From positions 1 to 64,000 of the forward strand of contig NZ_NMVP01000034.1 in assembly GCF_002250705.1 (NCBI RefSeq): 64,000 nt of DNA, read 5' to 3'. This DNA comes from Enemella evansiae (GTDB lineage: Bacteria > Actinomycetota > Actinomycetes > Propionibacteriales > Propionibacteriaceae). A program made the position numbers and the translations under genes. Positions 61,926-64,000 of this stretch are shown here, piece by piece (the stretch's first letter is position 1; each line of letters starts with the position of its first letter). The notes under the pieces were generated by a model. The model worked only from the letters and a program-made list of their open reading frames with translations, had not been told where the DNA came from and did no database searches.

Positions 61926-63394
61926 CAGTCGGTGTCCCCCTCGTCCGGATCGGTGTCCGCGCCGAGTTCGTCCAGGGTGCCGCCGTGGTCGTCGGCGTCC
62001 CAGTCGACCTCCTCCCGCTCGGTCGCACCGGCGTCGCTGACCAGCAGTGCGCGGGCCTCGCCGGCGGCGATCACCGAACCGGTGACGAGCACGCCCGGGT
62101 TGCCCGAGTCCCCGCTCATCCGTTCCGGCACATCGGCCAGCGTGGTCGCCCACTCCAGCGCGTCGTCCAGCCGGGGCCGGACGTGCACCCGGTCGGCACC
62201 GAAGATGCCGGTGGCGATCTCGGCCAGTTCCTCGGCCGGCAACCCGCGCTCGGTCGAGGAGACCTGGCTGCAGACCACCGCCGCCATCAACGGCTCCCAG
62301 ATCCGCAGGATCTGCTCGGCCTCCTTGTCCCGCATCATCGCCACCACGCCGACCAGCGGCTGGAAGGCGTACGCCTCGGCCATCGTCTCCGCGCTGGCCC
62401 GGGCGGCGTGTGGGTTGTGCGCACCGTCGAGCACGATCGGCGGGGACTGGCGCACGGTCTCCAGCCGGCCCGGCGCGGTGACCGCCTCGAAGCCCTCCCG
62501 GACCACCTCCGGGTCCATCGCGGTGAAGCCGAAGAACGCCTCGGCGGCGGCCAGCGCCACCCCGGCGTTGCGGGCCATGTGCACCCCGTGCAGCGGCAGG
62601 AAGATGTCATCGACCGGGCCACCGGCCCCGTTCAACCGGATCAGTTGGCCGTCGACGGCGAGCCGGCGGTCCAGCAACCCGAAGTCGATGCCCTCGCGGT
62701 GCGGCAGCGCCCCCACCTCGGCACAGCGGGCCAGCAGCACGTCGGCGGCCTCCCGGGACTGGCCGGCCAGGATCGCCTGCGCGCCGGGCTTGATGATGCC
62801 GGCCTTCTCGGCGGCGATCTCGGCGATCGTCTCACCGAGCAGGTGGGTGTGGTCCAGGTCGATGGGCATGATCACCCCCACCTGCGCGTCGGCGATGTTG
62901 GTGGCGTCCCAGGTGCCGCCCATCCCGGTCTCGATGATCGCCACATCGACCGGGGCGTCGGCGAAGGCGGCGTACGCCATCGCGGTGATCACCTCGAAGA
63001 AGGTCATCTTCACCCCGTCCAGGGCCTGCTCGTCGACGAGCGCCACATAGGGCTTGATGTCGGCCCACACCTCGGCGAAGCGTTCGGCGCTGATCGGCCG
63101 GCCGTCGAGGGCGATCCGCTCGGTGATGTCGACCAGGTGCGGGGAGGAGAATCGGCCGGTCCGCAGGCCGGCGGCCCGCAGCAGCGACTCGATCATGATC
63201 GCGGTCGAACCCTTGCCGTTGGTGCCGGCGACCTGGATCACCGGGTACGCCCGTTGCGGATCCCCCAGCAGTTCGGTGAGGGCCCGGATCCGCGCCAGGC
63301 TGGGCGCGACCCGGTGCTCGGGCCAGCGGGAGGTGAGTTCGCTCACCAGACGCTGATGATCGCTGGGAAGATCGGTAGGCATATTCAAAGACAT
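61925..63394 (-). CDS. folC: Folylpolyglutamate synthase/dihydrofolate synthase
   Basis: A 489-residue Mur-ligase-like enzyme that adds glutamate to folate. VIQVAGTNGKGSTA is the P-loop, RFSSPHLVDITERI follows, IIETGMGGTWDATN marks the family, and DGAHNPHAARAS the C-terminal domain. The acidic C-terminal tail (about 40 residues) is extra. ATG 63394 is used; ATG 63382 is possible. It makes the polyglutamylated folates that the LigM pathway and others use. 14 bp separate it from the divergent MauE-like gene. Confidence 0.94.
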   Translation of the reverse strand: MSLNMPTDLPSDHQRLVSELTSRWPEHRVAPSLARIRALTELLGDPQRAYPVIQVAGTNGKGSTAIMIESLLRAAGLRTGRFSSPHLVDITERIALDGRPISAERFAEVWADIKPYVALVDEQALDGVKMTFFEVITAMAYAAFADAPVDVAIIETGMGGTWDATNIADAQVGVIMPIDLDHTHLLGETIAEIAAEKAGIIKPGAQAILAGQSREAADVLLARCAEVGALPHREGIDFGLLDRRLAVDGQLIRLNGAGGPVDDIFLPLHGVHMARNAGVALAAAEAFFGFTAMDPEVVREGFEAVTAPGRLETVRQSPPIVLDGAHNPHAARASAETMAEAYAFQPLVGVVAMMRDKEAEQILRIWEPLMAAVVCSQVSSTERGLPAEELAEIATGIFGADRVHVRPRLDDALEWATTLADVPERMSGDSGNPGVLVTGSVIAAGEARALLVSDAGATEREEVDWDADDHGGTLDELGADTDPDEGDTD

Positions 63395-63408
63395 CCTATG
63401 CTGAGGGC

Positions 63409-64000
63409 ATGCACGACGCTGACGGCTCGGCGACCACCCGAGCGACCGCCCACCAGCCGAGCCCCGGGCGTACCGTCACCGGTTGGATCGGGCTGGCTGC
63501 CAGGCTGATCCTGGCGGTCGTCTGGATCTGGGCCAGTGTGGCGAAACTACCAAATCTGGAGGCGTCGGTGCTGGCCGTGCGCGGCTACCAGATCCTGCCC
63601 TACTCGGTGGCCGTGGTCGTCGGCTATCTGCTGCCGATGATCGAGCTGGTGGTCGGCCTGCTGCTGCTGCTCGGTCTGTTCACCCGCTGGGCCGGTCTGG
63701 TCAGCACGCTGCTGATGCTGGCGTTCGTGATCGGGATCTCCCAGGCCTGGGCCCGCGGCCTGTCGATCGACTGCGGCTGTTTCGGCGGCGGCGGGCAGAT
63801 CGCGCTCGAAGAGGCGCAGAAGAAGTATCCTGTCGACCTGGCTCGGGACGCCGGGCTGATGCTGCTGAGCATCTGGCTCGTCTGGCGTCCGCGGACACCG
63901 TTCAGTCTCGATCAGAAACTGTTCGGCGAGGCGGCGTACGCCGATGACCCCGACGACCACCACGATGTCAGCGACGACGAACCCGCAGACGAGCGCACCC
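63409..64000 (+). CDS. MauE/DoxX-family membrane protein, partial
   Basis: From ATG 63409 the frame is open to the window edge (197 codons). Four membrane segments: GLAARLILAVVWIWASVAK, YSVAVVVGYLLPMIELVVGLLLLLGLF, STLLMLAFVIGISQAWA, and LMLLSIWLVW. SIDCGCFGGGGQIA is the cysteine motif of MauE-like proteins, which are often followed by a thioredoxin-fold partner for disulfide transfer. The tail is acidic and His-containing. The end lies outside the window. Confidence 0.82.
   Translation, partial: MHDADGSATTRATAHQPSPGRTVTGWIGLAARLILAVVWIWASVAKLPNLEASVLAVRGYQILPYSVAVVVGYLLPMIELVVGLLLLLGLFTRWAGLVSTLLMLAFVIGISQAWARGLSIDCGCFGGGGQIALEEAQKKYPVDLARDAGLMLLSIWLVWRPRTPFSLDQKLFGEAAYADDPDDHHDVSDDEPADERT

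Overview
The window is high-GC DNA (roughly two thirds G+C by eye) from an actinobacterium. The best fit is the Propionibacteriales/Propionibacteriaceae. The evidence is the gene order rne-rplU-rpmA-obg-proB-proA-nadD-rsfS, the TIGR03960/TIGR03936 radical-SAM pair next to rne, LGFP-repeat cell-wall proteins, GTG/TTG starts and a DUF1707 protein. No rRNA, CRISPR array, insertion sequence or phage gene is visible. There is one tRNA gene (Ala, GGC).

Layout. 1-6.2 kb: envelope genes (DUF1707 protein, polysaccharide deacetylase lipoprotein), a C-C-bond-hydrolase-like alpha/beta hydrolase, a SipW-type signal peptidase fused to its own apparent substrate plus LamG domain and coupled to a TasA-like substrate gene, and a MarR regulator. 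6.3-17.3 kb: a probable aryl-methyl-ether catabolic island with an IclR regulator, two metabolite:H+ symporters, a short MetF, PurU (two compensating indels), a LigM-type tetrahydrofolate-dependent O-demethylase, a metallo-beta-lactamase-fold hydrolase, a LysR regulator and a vanillyl-alcohol-oxidase-like flavoenzyme (frameshifted). Together these would oxidise a 4-hydroxybenzylic substrate, pass the O-methyl group to tetrahydrofolate, and recycle it as formate. 17.4-20.9 kb: LGFP-repeat M15 peptidase, lipoprotein, tRNA-Ala, methyltransferase.

21-30.2 kb (minus strand): a DppABCDF-like peptide ABC transporter operon runs directly into proA, a 48-residue membrane protein, nadD, rsfS and a histidine phosphatase. 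30.4-36.2 kb: aminotransferase, then a flavin reductase divergent from alcohol dehydrogenase, flavin-dependent monooxygenase and a PucR regulator. 36.2-47.1 kb (mostly minus strand): proB-obg-rpmA-rplU-rne, interrupted by a PIG-L-like gene and by a benE/DoxX-like/MarR segment. 47.4-54 kb: radical-SAM pair split by a malic enzyme and a CbxX-type AAA ATPase.

54.1-57.8 kb is accessory. A GNAT acetyltransferase gene survives as two fragments separated by about 2.75 kb. Between them sits a secreted NucA/NucB-type DNase carrying LGFP repeats (frameshifted in this sequence), translationally coupled to a small acidic protein that could be its immunity partner. 57.8-64 kb: TrmH-family RNA methyltransferase, POT peptide transporter, CPBP protease, ndk, DUF4233 protein, folC, and a truncated MauE/DoxX gene at the window edge.

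The two most unusual systems are the self-substrate SipW fusion and the DNase/acidic-partner pair inside a broken GNAT gene. Several genes carry single-base indels, mostly missing Gs in short G runs, so sequencing error and true gene decay both remain possible.
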